From Bryoerythrophyllum caledonicum (lineage: Eukaryota; Streptophyta; Bryopsida; Pottiales; Pottiaceae), in NCBI GenBank assembly GCA_963971425.1, contig OZ020524.1, positions 1,645,773 to 1,709,772 of the forward strand: a stretch of DNA of 64,000 bases, given 5' to 3'. Below, piece by piece: positions 24,450 to 36,299 of the stretch. Numbering within the stretch: position 1 is the stretch's first letter; the number at the start of each line of letters is the position of its first letter. The notes beneath the pieces are model-generated. The model was not told where the DNA came from. It ran no database searches and saw nothing but the letters and a program-made list of their open reading frames with translations. Position numbers and translations under genes: made by a program.

Positions 24450-24828
24450 TAAGGTAGAGGCACCCAATTTCGATCCACCCAATTCCGATCAGTAGAGTAT
24501 GCATGGCTTGGTGCATGAAAATGGTAAATGCATGAAATGGTGCATGAACAACCCAAAACCGACAACTCAAAATCCAATCATGTCTTCTCTCTTTTACTCA
24601 CTCTCACTTGTTGGCATTGGGTGAAGGAGGGCACCAAATTTCACCTACTCTTCAGTTTGAATATGGTCTCGGGTGGGTGTTGGGCTTTTAAATTCTATAT
24701 CAATTTGAAAAAATATTTGTTGAGTTTCATTCCTAATTCCACATCTTTCTACATAAATGTTTTTGACATACAATGTCATTTGAGTCCCCAACTGACTTAA
24801 GTGATCGGAATTGGGTGCCTCTACCTTA
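24450..24828. mobile_element. Non-autonomous TIR element, 379 bp
   Basis: The left end TAAGGTAGAGGCACCCAATT is repeated in inverted orientation at the right end (to 24,828), with inverted identity continuing through CCGATCA, about 27 bp in all. The interior is AT-rich without a protein. Flanks both contain GTTA/GAGGTTA, but I could not define a clean target duplication, so the superfamily is open. Confidence 0.6.
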
Positions 24829-25559
24829 GTTAGCTGAGGTTACAAGTTAGTGGCATTAGAACTTATCGGCCAGCATTATGCATGTTGCGTGGTAATCATC
24901 GTCATAGGCCAGCTTTATACCTTGTACGGCCCAGGTCCGGTGCAAGCAGCCCCTGTTATGAGATTACAACCTTGGTGGTTATGAGATTTATTAACCTTGA
25001 TGGTGATCCGAGGAAACCTTGTTGAGCCACGTGAGCAGTACTGTGCAGATAGACTCGACAAGGTTCTTCCTCATAACTAGGGACTGCTGGGACATTACGA
25101 GGCATAACATCAATGGTTGAATCTTGATTATCAATCAGGGAGCATCATAACTTAAAAGCACCTATCTGAGAAACAACCATCGCCTGAAATCAGGAGTAAC
25201 CAATGGTTGCTTGCCGAAAGAAGAGCAACATAACGTCAACGTCGCAATTTTTCCTTATGAGAAACAACCAAGACGGTATCCCTGAAATGGTTGCTATGCT
25301 TGATCTGTGTGCTTGGAACACACCCTCTATTCACATATCAAGATTCAATCCCATGATATCCAATCAAAAACGTCAAACTCAAACGTTATTCTCGACTCGC
25401 TAAATATTATCCCTATCATCAAGTGATAATCAACATGGTGTAACTACTGCATGATCATCAGGATTCACAGAAGCAAGGGATGGGGCAAGAACGGGGATTT
25501 GGCCAACTGAGTGGTAGAAGCCGCCCCAGCGCATGCACAAGGGGCGGCGCTTGGTGCCA

Positions 25560-27225
25560 TTCCAGCCGTGGTCCGTCCACAAGTCGAAGTGCTTGTGTGT
25601 GAACTACACCAATCACTATATGGCCTTAAACAATTTGTATGGAATTGGAATCAAAAGATAGCTCCAAATACACGGCCTTCAACCATCTCATGCTGCCACC
25701 AACCTTTATTTCCCATGCCAAGGCGACCTATCATCATTCTCATTTTATGTGTTATAACGTATTCCTCAACGACAACTTAAGGTCAAAATACCTGGCTTTG
25801 CGAGAAGTTTTGCTCACGTTTCAGGATGGCTTATCTCGGTTATGTTTCTAAATTTATCGGCATCCTGTACGCACCATCCCCCTCGGAATCAACAGTCATC
25901 AAAGCAAATATGCGGAATCTATTCTTAGTGAATACGGAATGCAAGACTGCAATCCAACTCAAACACCTCTTACCACTCGCTTCACAACTTCTGCTCAAAC
26001 TGACACAACAGACGTTGATCCCATTTATTACCGGTCTCTCATCAGCAAACTCTCTTTTCTAACCACTACACGCCTAGACATCATGTATGCTGTCAACCTC
26101 CTATCAAGGTACAATTCTGTACCTCGAACATCCCATTTTCAAGCAGCGCAACAAATTCTAAAGTGTCTACAGGGGACAATTTCTCAAGGTTTGTTTTATC
26201 CCCACACCAACAACTTTAATCTTTTTGGCTATATCGATCCTGATTGGGGGGATCTTGACCAACGCAAGTAGACTGGAGCATATATCTTTATGATAATTGA
26301 TACTCCAATTACTTGCAACACAAAAAAATAAACAATGTGTATTGCACTATCATCAACTGAATCTGAGTATAGGTCTCTTGTTGAGGCTAAAAAAGAGGCA
26401 AGATAGATTCATATTCCACTCCAAGAGTTGGGATTTGACATGAAAGAACCCATTCGGATCATGTGCAACAATCAAAGTGGGATAAAGATATCAAACAATC
26501 CACAGTTCCACTCCAGAACCAAACACTTTGAAGTCCATCTCAATTTTGTTCAAGATACAGTTGAAAAAGGTTTAGTCAACATTCTTTTCACTCCTATTGA
26601 CTGCCAACCGGCCAACATGTTAACCAAGGTGCGGACAGGAAACCCCCCAAGCTCGGACTTACCCGAGGTGGGGCCCCGTCTTAATTGCATGGGCTCATTT
26701 TTCTGGCCCTCCCATTTTGGGGGGGTCATAGGTTTTTTTTGGCTTTTTTTTAACAAAATTGGGGCCTTCGGTCCCAATCCACTATAGGAGACCACCCTTG
26801 CTAAATTTAGGGCCCTATCCAAAAACAAAATAGGGTCCAGGTTTTGGCCCCACCACCTCCTCCCCCACCTGGTAAGTCCGAGCGTGGGGGGTTTCCTGTC
26901 AAATCGGTTAACCAAAGCATTAGGCCGCATTAAATTCACCTCATGTAAGTAACTTCTCAATTTCAGCCTAGCACATACTCTTCCTACGTGAGACATCATT
27001 TTATGACAATCTATACAATCTCCCTTTAGATACAGGGAGGGTGTTGTTAATATAGAATCCTTGTTCAATACTTGTACAGTAAACACATTCGTTAGGTTAG
27101 GGTTAGATCTAGATGTCACATTCTTTGCAGTGCCTCCGTTGCTCTACGGCCCCTTGTTGTGCCCTATGTTATACTGAAGGGCTTTGTCCCCTCACAATAA
27201 ATATCTTTCTATTGCATATCAACGG
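25560..27225 (+). mobile_element. Ty1/Copia LTR retrotransposon fossil (3' half of pol and probable 3' LTR)
   Basis: Frames match Copia pol: the reverse transcriptase block HQSLYGLKQ near 25,610, the region before RNase H (SKLSFLTTTRLDIMYAVNLL, about 26,045-26,105), and the RNase H block STESEYRSLVEA near 26,355. A purine-rich tract (ACAGGGAGGGTG, 27,029-27,040) precedes TGTTGTTAATATAG, the likely start of the 3' LTR, which may end near 27,225. No matching 5' LTR was found. The element is clearly broken, with several interruptions, and looks old. A MITE sits inside it. Confidence 0.8.
26628..26906. mobile_element. Mutator-like MITE (279 bp) inserted in the Copia fossil
   Basis: Inverted repeats GACAGGAAACCCCCCA-GCTCGGACTTACC occur at 26,634 onward and, mirrored, up to 26,900; they extend about 40 bases with few mismatches into AGGTGGGG. 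The 9-bp sequence GTTAACCAA flanks the insert on both sides (26,619-26,627 and 26,907-26,915). A 9-bp duplication with long TIRs points to the Mutator/MULE superfamily. The outermost six bases of the two ends differ. No coding capacity. Confidence 0.75.
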
Positions 27226-27275
27226 CAACAAAAAGATCAATTGCCGATGCTGTCATACCGTTCATCACCACCATC

Positions 27276-27627
27276 AGAGCATCTCCATCCGGGCACAGGG
27301 CCCCGGGAGAAATGCCGGAGTGGTGGTAGAATCCACTGAAGGTCACACACCGCGGGGCCCGGGCCGGCATCCCGGTCCACCAGGCTGGCGACGTCGACCC
27401 ATCTAAACAGGGAATTTGCAGTAAGTGTTGTGCGCAGAAAAATTTGTCATTCAGGGAAGTGAATGAAATGATGCCACGTTGTATTTCCATTACCAGGCTT
27501 CCCGGTTCCCCACGGTGAGTGGTTATGCGGTGGGAGATTTTTAACATTTCTTGTGAACCGTCTCCGCCCCTGACGGAGATCTCCCGGTCTGGTGTGGGAA
27601 TTTCTCCGCTAGGGGTGGAGATGCTCT
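27276..27627. mobile_element. MITE with AGAGCATCTCCA ends
   Basis: AGAGCATCTCCATCC at 27,276 is mirrored by GGGTGGAGATGCTCT ending at 27,627. The same end sequence recurs further on (27,712, 27,777, 32,675 and 33,446), so it marks a family. The target duplication was not resolved because the right end is amplified in tandem. Confidence 0.55.
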
Positions 27628-27782
27628 CAAAACCCTGACGGAGATCTCCCGGTCTGGTGTGGGAATTTCTCTGCTAGTGTGGGAATTTCTCCGCTAGGGG
27701 TGGAGATGCTCTCAAAACCCTGACGGAGATCTCCAGGTCTGGTGTGGGAATTTCTCCGCCAGGGGTGGAGATGCTCTCAAAA
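27568..27782 (+). repeat. Tandem 65-bp repeat containing the MITE end
   Basis: Three units start with CCCTGACGGAGATCTCC at 27,568, 27,633 and 27,718. Units 1 and 3 are 65 bp. Unit 2 is 85 bp because an internal 20-bp piece (GTGTGGGAATTTCTC-containing) is itself doubled. Each unit ends in GGTGGAGATGCTCTCAAAA, i.e. a complete copy of the MITE right end. Confidence 0.9.
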
Positions 27783-28610
27783 CCTAGCTTTTTGACCTCA
27801 GTAGGTTTTGTCATGATCTATCTGGTTGCAGCGAAGTGATCAATGGTTCAGCGCCGGGGATGAGTTCATGTTTGTGGCAGGGGCATCAGGCTTCATGTCT
27901 ACCTCCACTTTACCAGACTGGGATACTCTTTGCACGGCAGCGGAAGATATCAAATCTGGAAAGAACTACTATCTACTGATGCCGTCTTCATGTTGACAGA
28001 ACTTAGTTTTCTATGATCGGACTCTAGAGGATCAATTCTGATCCTTGGAGGCTGACAGAAGAAGTGATGTTCTTCTCCCTGTGAATATCACCCTGACGAG
28101 CTTCAGTAAAACAACTTCCTAACTTTTGGTCATAGAGTCATCTAGTGATTTGATCAACTGAAAAATAGAAGTCCCAATATTGTACTTCAAGAAGATCGAC
28201 AGCGAAGACTCGTGCTACAGTTAAAATATTTCCTGTACCTAGGCCTAGTGATGACTACGGCTTAGCGAAGTAGCGACTACCAGACTTTGATACCTCAATT
28301 AATGGCAAAACAATGTTCAAACATTGATGCAGTTTCCAAAGATTGAGGGAAGAACAAAAGCGAATAAAACTACATGTTTTGATCATGTGAACCACGGAAT
28401 GAGTAGTAAGTACCTGCCACCACGCATTTTATTTCATGCAGTAGTATGGAACTCCGCCCAAAACCCGTGACGAGGCTCCAAGATGGTGCCTCAGAAGGGG
28501 CAAAAATAGTACATAAATCTCTCACGTCCTCCTGTTTGCCTTCACATATACATATGTAAGAGAATCGCAACTCCAAAGAAGCTGACGTACACCTGGTATT
28601 TACTCTAAAT
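27783..28610. other. Intergenic DNA downstream of RPN9
   Basis: No gene or bounded element recognised. The last 200 bases probably include the RPN9 3' UTR. Confidence 0.4.
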
Positions 28611-31035
28611 TTAAACAGCTACAAGGTCAGGGGTTTCTGCTTCCACAGCTAACAAAGTTGTGTGTACTTTCTGTAGCCAATTGTCTAGCCTGTCTTTCAA
28701 TGCGGTTATCTGTGGAATTCCCAAAACTCGTGGCTGTACCCATGACACTCTTACTGTTCCATCTACTTGATCAATAACTCCCTCTATCAGATGTACCTGC
28801 AAATCAATCACATTCAAAGTGAGCAATCTTCTCAGTATATAATGAATCTAGCTAAATATCCACTTTCTACTTGGGAGGCATAGCATCTAATGTACAGAAA
28901 CTTATCCATGAACAATTACGAGAATGGGAAGAACTTAGAGGCATTCCTTGTTTTCTAAATAATAATGATGGAGATGAAGTTAGATGCGTACGGAGAGGCT
29001 CTTTATCAAAAGATGCTCCACTTCGTCCATTGACAGCTTTGTCTTCTCCGCAATTAAACTGAGTTGAATGGTCCTCTCTTCCGATGGGCGGCTGTGGAAA
29101 CAACAACGGTTCAATCCAAACAAGTCATTACGAATGAAACTAGTCGATCATTAGGAGCATGTGCAAGCCTACCAGCTACTTTCTCGAAAGACTTTTGGAA
29201 CAATGTAAGTAACGAAAATACACTTTGTTTTCTTTTGTGACATTCAGCTCCGGTCAAGCATGATTGCATGACAAGGAAATGATCTGTATAATTACCTGAA
29301 AATCAGCTCCATGAGGCATAAGATATTAATCTTCTCCCAGAGCTTTTTCTCATTCTCAACTAGTGCAGGTTGGGCGGTTAGGGCAGACTGATACTGACCA
29401 CAAAGCTCTTGATATTTGGTCAAATCTCCGGCATTAAAAGCTTGCAAGATAAAATACAGCCATTCTACACTTGTTCCCAAGAGACTCTTAACCTGCAAAC
29501 CACATAACAATTTACAACATCTGAGAAAATCAGGCTGCGTGGCATCCACATTACTACAATACAATCTCGACAGTCCATGCCCAGTTGCATGTCAAGTCCC
29601 ATCGTCACACCCTAGCATATGCCAAAACGCAATACAGACGGGAAGAAAACTGGCCCATTGCGGAAAAAAATAAAAATTCCACAGTAACAAAGAAAAGAGA
29701 CGAGACGGGTAAAAGAAGTTACAATGGGGTGCGCAAGAAGCTCTCCAAAGTTATAGATATTGTCGCCCAACAAAGCTGCCAGTGAAAGATCAAATGCTAG
29801 ATCCTGCGCCACAACACCAACTTCTTGTCAATAAAACCTGAACAAAGGTTGCTGACTCGGATCCAGTGCGACAAAATGCTCCTCAGAATCTTAAAGAGTA
29901 CCACCTTAAGGATTACAAAATGTTTGAAGTACATTCTGGCATAGATGTTGATTACAAATGATGCATCTCACTTCCAGGGAAAGATAGTATTCAATGTGCA
30001 AAGACTTATCCATAGTCTGGTGCCATGCACAATTGAAACATCACAAGGAACTGAAAACAGAAACGATGAAGCTGAGACTAACCAGCTTGAAGTCATCCGT
30101 GAGAGTCTCCACCGACGTGTAAGCCAAGTACAAGAGCGCACTCTTGTAAAACTCGGCGAAATCCTGTCGAGACTTAAAGTACTGCGAGGAGACCCAGTGC
30201 ACACTCGCGTGGACGGTCGGGTCCACGTCCATCATACTGTCCAGCGTCGTTTTCCCTTCCTCCAGCAGCTTCTTGCACTCCTGCTGCTCCCCGCGCACCA
30301 GCTTCAGCGAAGCCACCTGCATCTTCACGTACAGAATCGGCTCCTCCACGCGCCTCTCCCCCGACGTCTTCAGCTTGTCAATCACATCCTCTAGGTACGC
30401 GATCGCAGCCTCTTTCTCGGGGTACTGCTTCGAGACTATCACTGCAAAGTGCGCCAGCTTCAGCAGGTTGATCTTCGTCTCGAAGTCGCAGATGAAGTTG
30501 TGGTACAGCTGTACCAGCGCATCGCCTGCCTGCAAAATCCACCAAAAAACTCTCCCGGATTATCACATGGACATCAAAATCTAACTGCAAAACCCGAAAA
30601 AAAAGCGTTCCCTGATCACATAAAAAAAAAAAAAAAAAGGCACTCCATCTCATCGTCAAACCAGACCGGCGGAAAAACACACCACCGATCGACCAGGAAA
30701 CGAAGCCCTAACTACGAAATCAAGCAAAACCCTAAAATCCAGACCAAAAAAAAAACCACTCCCTGTTCGCATAAATATCAAAATCTAGCCACAGAAAATG
30801 AGAAGAAGCGCGTCATCTCCTAGTCAAATGAAAACAGAGCCACCGATCAACCAGGAAACGAAACCCTAATTACAAAGAGCAGCACCTGGAAGACGGTGAG
30901 CGCCACGAACTGGTCGAGCTTGAGCGTGAGCTGGTGCCAGAGCTTGCGCTGGTATAGATCCGCCATGCTCGTGTACCACTCCGCCAGCTCCGGCTGCGCG
31001 GCCCTCTGCCGCTCCAAATACTGCAACGCTGCCAT
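28611..31035 (-). CDS. RPN9: 26S proteasome lid subunit RPN9 (PSMD13)
   Basis: A non-catalytic subunit of the 19S lid, needed for assembly of the 26S proteasome that degrades ubiquitinated proteins in cytosol and nucleus. Six exons join in phase: 31035-30886, 30529-30083, 29803-29723, 29492-29296, 29091-28992 and 28796-28611, giving 386 residues, the usual plant length. Diagnostic segments: MAALQYLERQRAAQPELAEW at the start, DFETKINLLKLAHFAVIVSK, FYKSALLYLAYTSVE, NIYNFGELLAHPI, and the PCI-domain region QPALVENEKKLWEKINIL to KTKLSMDEVEHLL. The C-terminus is VEAETPDLVAV. All introns are GT-AG. The start is the first ATG giving the family's N-terminus. Confidence 0.97.
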
Positions 31036-31084
31036 AGCTCCCTCGCTCACCTCCTCTCCTCACTCTCTCTCTTTCTCGCCTATC

Positions 31085-31093
31085 AAACCCTAA
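31085..31093 (-). promoter_or_regulatory. Telo-box AAACCCTAA in the RPN9 leader
   Basis: AAACCCTAA lies 50 bases upstream of the RPN9 start. Further AACCCTAA-like motifs are in intron 1 (about 30,728 and 30,861). Telo-boxes are common near starts of plant ribosomal and growth genes; the regulatory role is inferred. Confidence 0.4.
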
Positions 31094-31099
31094 GCACCC

Positions 31100-32370
31100 A
31101 CTCACTCAAGCTCCTCCTTCTCTACGACTCCGCGACAACAGATTGATTGCAGCAAAAGCGAGTTGCGACGAAGGAGAAGACGAAGACGACGACCTCGATT
31201 GGGTTTTTGGAGTTAAAGTGAATAGTGTGGGTATAGAACTACTGTGTTCGGTTTTAGCTGAGGCATGGTTTCGAGATCGGATTCATGTTCCTATTATTTA
31301 TGAGAAGGTAAATAGTGTGGGTTAGGAATTACATGCCCCTTGCAATGGAAAACGCTTGGGGAATCATGCCATTTATAGATTCATGATTCTGTGAGTTTGC
31401 ATTCCGTGTTCAGTTGTGGATTCATAGAACATATTCTTATGAAGTATATAGAGGAATTCGGAATAACTGTGTAACTTGGAATGGAAATTGTTCTCAGAAA
31501 CCGTTTTATGTTCAGCTTCATGATTTTTGTGGACTGTAGATTGTTTCAGACAACTCAATTTAGATGAGCTGTAGATGCTATCGATGTGGCTGCTTTGTGG
31601 ACTTTCATTGGATTGAAGATTCTTCAACTAACATCTTTTAATTAGAGGTCATTTCAATGTCTCAAACATAGTTGCATGCCTCGTTTTGAAACAATGTTTA
31701 TTTGTGCAATATTTCATTCTTATTCACCTCTCCAATATGAGTTTCACTTGAAATGAAAAAAAAAAGGAACAATTTGTATTTCATACATTTACAAGTACAA
31801 TAAAAACAAAAATTAAATGTCCGTGAAGATTTAATAATACTAATTCTACACAGAAAACTCAATTCTCATATATTTACTCCATTACCAATTAGACTATAGC
31901 AAGCCTTGGCCTCACATGCCTTCCCGCATTGTTGCCTTCTTCATTGCTTAGTGGCTCGCCTTCAACAAGGTTGTTTGGACATGTGACTACAATATCACGG
32001 TTACTATCCTCATAAGTCATTGATGTTGCAGAGGATCATCACAAACTCTATGTGCAAGGGTTTAAGCCATCACCTCTACCAATCGTATGTCCTTTGATGA
32101 GATCACTTCACATCTTGAGCTATCTAGGACAAATCATCTTACCAAAATGCATAATGATCTTCATTTTCTTCCTCTCTCATAGGTAATGTAGGAACCTTCT
32201 CAATGTCAATACCATTTGGATTTAACTCCCTTAAACCTTCTCCAGCGGTTACAGTTCCAACCATTCTCATTGGTTTGAACAAGTACAAATCTCTTCAATT
32301 GCACTTTAGGACTGCTACCGTTGTCAGCTTTGTTTATTATCCGAGTCAAATTGCTTTCACAAGGCCAAAG
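31100..32370. other. Intergenic DNA upstream of RPN9
   Basis: RPN9 promoter at the left end, then AT-rich sequence. GTGAATAGTGTGGG recurs at about 31,219 and GGTAAATAGTGTGGG at 31,307 (short local repeat). No gene seen. Confidence 0.35.
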
Positions 32371-32374
32371 CCCA

Positions 32375-32675
32375 AGAGCATCCATACTGGGCCTAAAAAG
32401 TATTCACCGTACAGGCTCTTTGCCGTGACTAGCTGAAAGGTGCAAGGCAACAAAAGCGGAGAAACATCAGTATTAGAAATACTACGAGGGAAGTTGATCC
32501 AACTTGAGTTTCTTGCAGCCCAACAAAAAGTCTGCGAATGCTATCCCTAGAGCAAATTGACGAAGACCCGCCTGACCAAGGAGGCAGGCTGACCACCCAA
32601 TGGGAGATCACACCTCACCTTGGACTCCAAACCAAGCATCCCTGCCGCAATACCGGGCCCGGGTGGAGATGCTCT
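32375..32675. mobile_element. MITE of the AGAGCATC family, 301 bp
   Basis: AGAGCATCCATACTGGGCC at the left pairs, with small gaps, with GGGCCCGGGTGGAGATGCTCT at the right end (32,675). AAGCC follows the right end and also occurs two bases before the left end, a possible 5-bp target repeat. Related to the element at 27,276 by its ends. Confidence 0.5.
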
Positions 32676-33429
32676 AAGCCTATCTTTTTCTAACGTTTTT
32701 GCGAGCTATCGGTGATGTGCACGATGTTTACATGCTTCTTCCACCCGATGATATACACGCCAAGCTGGTTCCAGACACTCTTTAAGTTCCAACTCTTTAA
32801 GTTCAACGCGACAATTTCGGGGAAGGTTGTCCAACTTGAGTGTGAAGTTGGCAAATAGGACGATGGATGTGGCACAACCGGGAGCAAGGAACGAAAATGG
32901 GGAGCGGAGTGGAACGTGATTACTCAAATGGTCCAATGGGAAAACATTTCAGAGCAGTGGGCGCTAAGCCCCGGAAGCCATAAAGTTGGATGACCTATAA
33001 CCACCAGGAACCCCAGAACGGACAAGCTAAAGTGGACCAAAACCACCACAGATCCACCCCATTTCCAAAATTTTAGGAAGTCAGATATGATTGGGTGTCA
33101 GTTCATGATTGGTTCAAAGCTGCTGGTTTTTAGTCAATGCAGAAGTGGTTATTAGTACAACTTAGTGTGGAAATAGAGAGTTTTGTATGTCGAGGAATGG
33201 ATCACGGCTTACTATCCACTTTGAAAATTTGTAGCAATTTCAATATGAAGAAGTAAATGGTCACGACAATTGCAATATTCATGAATTCCTATTTTGAATT
33301 CCCAAAAAATGTCTTACCACGTATACAAACGCTATAAATAGGTCAGCAAGCTTAAGTTGGTGGTTACAGGTCATCCAACCTTAGACTGGAGAGATTTTCA
33401 CTTGACCGTCTCATGGGCGGGAAGGCGGT

Positions 33430-33446
33430 CCAGGTGGAGATGCTCT
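33430..33446. repeat. Single end of the AGAGCATC MITE family
   Basis: CCAGGTGGAGATGCTCT matches the right end of the elements at 27,276 and 32,375. A matching left end was not found between 32,680 and 33,430, so the left boundary is unknown or decayed. Confidence 0.45.
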
Positions 33447-35044
33447 TAGAACCAGCTCGCAAACATTTGCAGCCTCGGAGCATGCACGCTCGCAGTTCGA
33501 AAGCATTTGCATGCGAATGTCTCTTGAGATGCTGACACATCGCAAAACTCTTCGGATGGATGAATTTTGTTTTGAATCGAGAATGAACGAGAAACGTTTT
33601 GAAGCTTTTTGAATCTTGTCAAAACGCGATCATTTGCAACTATGATCTCAACCTTAACATGTTGAAACACAACTCCATACATGTAGAATATTGTGGTCAC
33701 CAGTGGGACCTTCTGACATTTAAGGGTTAAGCATGTCGAGTTTTCATTCCTTTGGAAAGAATTCTTTCCTCTGTCAAACTCCTCAAGATTGTTGCGTGAT
33801 GTTTGCACATTAGTGTGCAACAATGTGCACACTAGTGCATTGGCTGGCCAAAGAGCCTTGTTCGCCAAGATGTTTGGGTTCCAAGCTCACTGACAACCAA
33901 ATGCCTGTGGTTGGCATTTTTTAAAAATGAAAAAAATATGCTTTCTGCTAATTCATCCAGTATAATCTAGTTAATTTTTAAACTAAAAAATGGATTATGT
34001 TATCAATGTAGTCCACTTAGGTGGTATAAATGAATCAGACGCGGTTCATCATGGAAGCTGAAGTGATTAATTGAGCCATGAAGGCTGACAATGCAAGATG
34101 TCTACTTCCAAATGTAATTCATGTCCATACCACTCGATACAGATCAATCTCCTGCGATTATCTATCTCATCTATCTTTGTGAACTCTTGCTCATGATTGT
34201 GCATAAGCATGAGAAGATTGTGCCGATTTGAAGTTTCGGTGGTGGTAAGATCGAGTCGCTGTAAATTCTTGAAACATCTTTTATTTAGGGACAAACCATT
34301 TTTGTGTCCGATGTACACGTGTCTGTCTGAGATGAGGCAATCAAGTGATGAACGTGGGATTGAAAAAGAGAAGGGTGCTTTCTTGTGTATAGTGTTCTGG
34401 TATAGCGAGGCAGCATCCTCAATGGCTGTCAGACTTCGCCTGAAAGTCATAAATATATTATTTTCTAACTTGAGTTGTTTGTCGCTTGTAGTAATCCTCT
34501 ACTACAGTATTCTTTTATTATTCAGTTGGTTGGCAATTGTCCGGGTGACAAAGTCCAATGTTAGTCAATATATAAATTTTATTGTATACACTTGTTGTTA
34601 AATTCTATGTTATAGTGTTGAAGATTTGCTCACTATTTTATTGTATACACTTGTTGTATAGAAAGCAATGTCGAGTTGTGAGCAAATCTTCGAGCACGTG
34701 AATGAAGTAAGATCACAATACGCCCTCAACTGGCTCAATTGGGTTGCATGAGTATCATGATTTGCAATAGCAAGTTCAACTACTCTTTACAAACCCTTGT
34801 CATGTAAGTTTCCATCCATTATCATTTGCAATTACAAACGCAATGATATTACTACAGAAGCTTGTATGAGATTCATTCAAGACAAAGTATAGCATTTACG
34901 GACTCTATATATCCATTATCGTTTATTTTATTGAAATGGGGAATCTGAGACTTTTAGGTGGAGATAAGAGAACCTACTCAAATATATTTTTAGCATAAGC
35001 CATATTTTCAAAACATTTATAGGAATGAAAGATAGAAATAAAAT
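33447..35044. other. Intergenic DNA left of the LINE
   Basis: No gene recognised. TTTTATTGTATACACTTGTTGT occurs twice (about 34,577 and 34,637), a 60-bp-period local duplication. TTAACCCTTAAATGTCAG (reverse strand, 33,713-33,730) resembles the repeat unit at 63,340. Confidence 0.35.
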
Positions 35045-35056
35045 GATTATATCCAT

Positions 35057-35193
35057 TAGAAGAAGAAGAATGTCGGTCCCCGTAGGAGGGCCGGCGTGAA
35101 TAAAGTGTCCATTCGTTCCACCACTAAGTCCATGCCCACCGGGCATGGGTTAGTAGTATGGAACTACTTCCCCCTTTTGAGGGTAGACACTAT
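35057..35193 (-). repeat. LINE 3' terminal region with CTT-repeat tail
   Basis: On the minus strand this begins GTGTCTACCCTCAAAAGGGG-GAAGTAGTTCC and ends in four CTT units. The same segment is found at 50,580-50,710 and, more diverged, within 22,574-22,849. Conservation of this block across copies suggests it is the 3' end bound by the reverse transcriptase. Confidence 0.75.
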
Positions 35194-35283
35194 GTACCCA
35201 GTAACAAGTAGCCAAGGACAAAGGACTATAGGTCCCAAAGGTCTTGAAAAGGGGGGCATGTACGGTGAAATGCAGAGGTTTGT

Positions 35284-36243
35284 TTATGAAGGGGGGTCGG
35301 AAGCGTCAGGAAGGGGTTGGTTGTTTTCAAGTTTTCGTTTATGTAGGAGTATTGACATAGCATGTTGAATTGCAATAATGTTGATATTTGAAAAGGTGGT
35401 TTTCATCGAAATGATGGGGATTTTGAATATTTCTTCAAGGGTTGTGAATGAGGGAATGAAGGTCATGGCTCTAGCACCGGCGGTAATGACAATGAGGGGG
35501 TCTACTTTCCATCCAAGTGCTTGAATATCATTAAGAACTGGTTGGTATTTATTTGTTTTGTTTGCAATAGTGTCCGGAAAAAATCTATCATTGCAATATG
35601 TGAATTCAATAAATTGAATAGTGAGACTAGGGTCCATGTGTTTTGGTGGGGGGTCTTTGTATGATAGTCCTCTAACACAAAGTAGGTCGGGTTTGAATTT
35701 TGCATTACAATGGCATCTTTGAGTGCAACATATGCATGGTAGTAGCCAAGGAGGGACTATATTTTCTTGTGGGTTGTCATTAAAGGTTCCGGCATTCATG
35801 AGAATGAAGCAACGGGATTTGGTCGATGATACGAGTAGTTTACGAATTGCCCATTCAGCTCTGTTGTGTCTTTTGACAATTAATGAGTGTATATGGGGGT
35901 TTTGGCATTTGAGTATGACATGTAGCCATGTGTCCGGTTCCGTAGTTTTGCAAATTGGACATGTTATTGTAGGAAATCTTTCTATTCCAAAGAAGAGTTG
36001 TTTGCGGGCATTTCCCATGTATTGTCCCGTGCGGAATTTGATTAGGCAAGTGATTTGTGGATCCGTGATTATGGGCTTTTTCCAAAAATTTGTGGACAAT
36101 TCGTTATGAATGTTTGGGTTGCCGGTCCATTTATCAATATTGGGGAAGTTTTCTATAAGTTTTTCCAGGTTATTTACAAGGTCATGTTTTTTGAGGTATT
36201 TGTCCAAGAATCGTATGGGGCCTTTATCGGGGGTTTCGCCCAT
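35284..36243 (-). CDS. LINE ORF2 C-terminus: CCHC zinc knuckle and restriction-like endonuclease
   Basis: An open frame of 319 codons. Residues 95-113 (CPICKTTEPDTWLHVILKC) form a C-x2-C-x9-H-x4-C knuckle. Residues 184-233 read KPDLL, a spacer, IEFTYCND, then KTNKY: the order KPD - (D/E) - K..KY is that of the restriction-like nuclease of R2-type LINEs, which also follows a CCHC knuckle. R2-type and Dualen elements use this nuclease for target nicking. In plant L1 elements the protein ends soon after the knuckle, so this tail is unusual. I infer the nuclease from motif order only. Confidence 0.65.
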   Translation of the reverse strand: MGETPDKGPIRFLDKYLKKHDLVNNLEKLIENFPNIDKWTGNPNIHNELSTNFWKKPIITDPQITCLIKFRTGQYMGNARKQLFFGIERFPTITCPICKTTEPDTWLHVILKCQNPHIHSLIVKRHNRAEWAIRKLLVSSTKSRCFILMNAGTFNDNPQENIVPPWLLPCICCTQRCHCNAKFKPDLLCVRGLSYKDPPPKHMDPSLTIQFIEFTYCNDRFFPDTIANKTNKYQPVLNDIQALGWKVDPLIVITAGARAMTFIPSFTTLEEIFKIPIISMKTTFSNINIIAIQHAMSILLHKRKLENNQPLPDASDPPS

Positions 36244-36299
36244 AGAGGGCCATTCATATCTATGAAAGTAATATGGGGTGGCATGGGCGTATTCGTATG

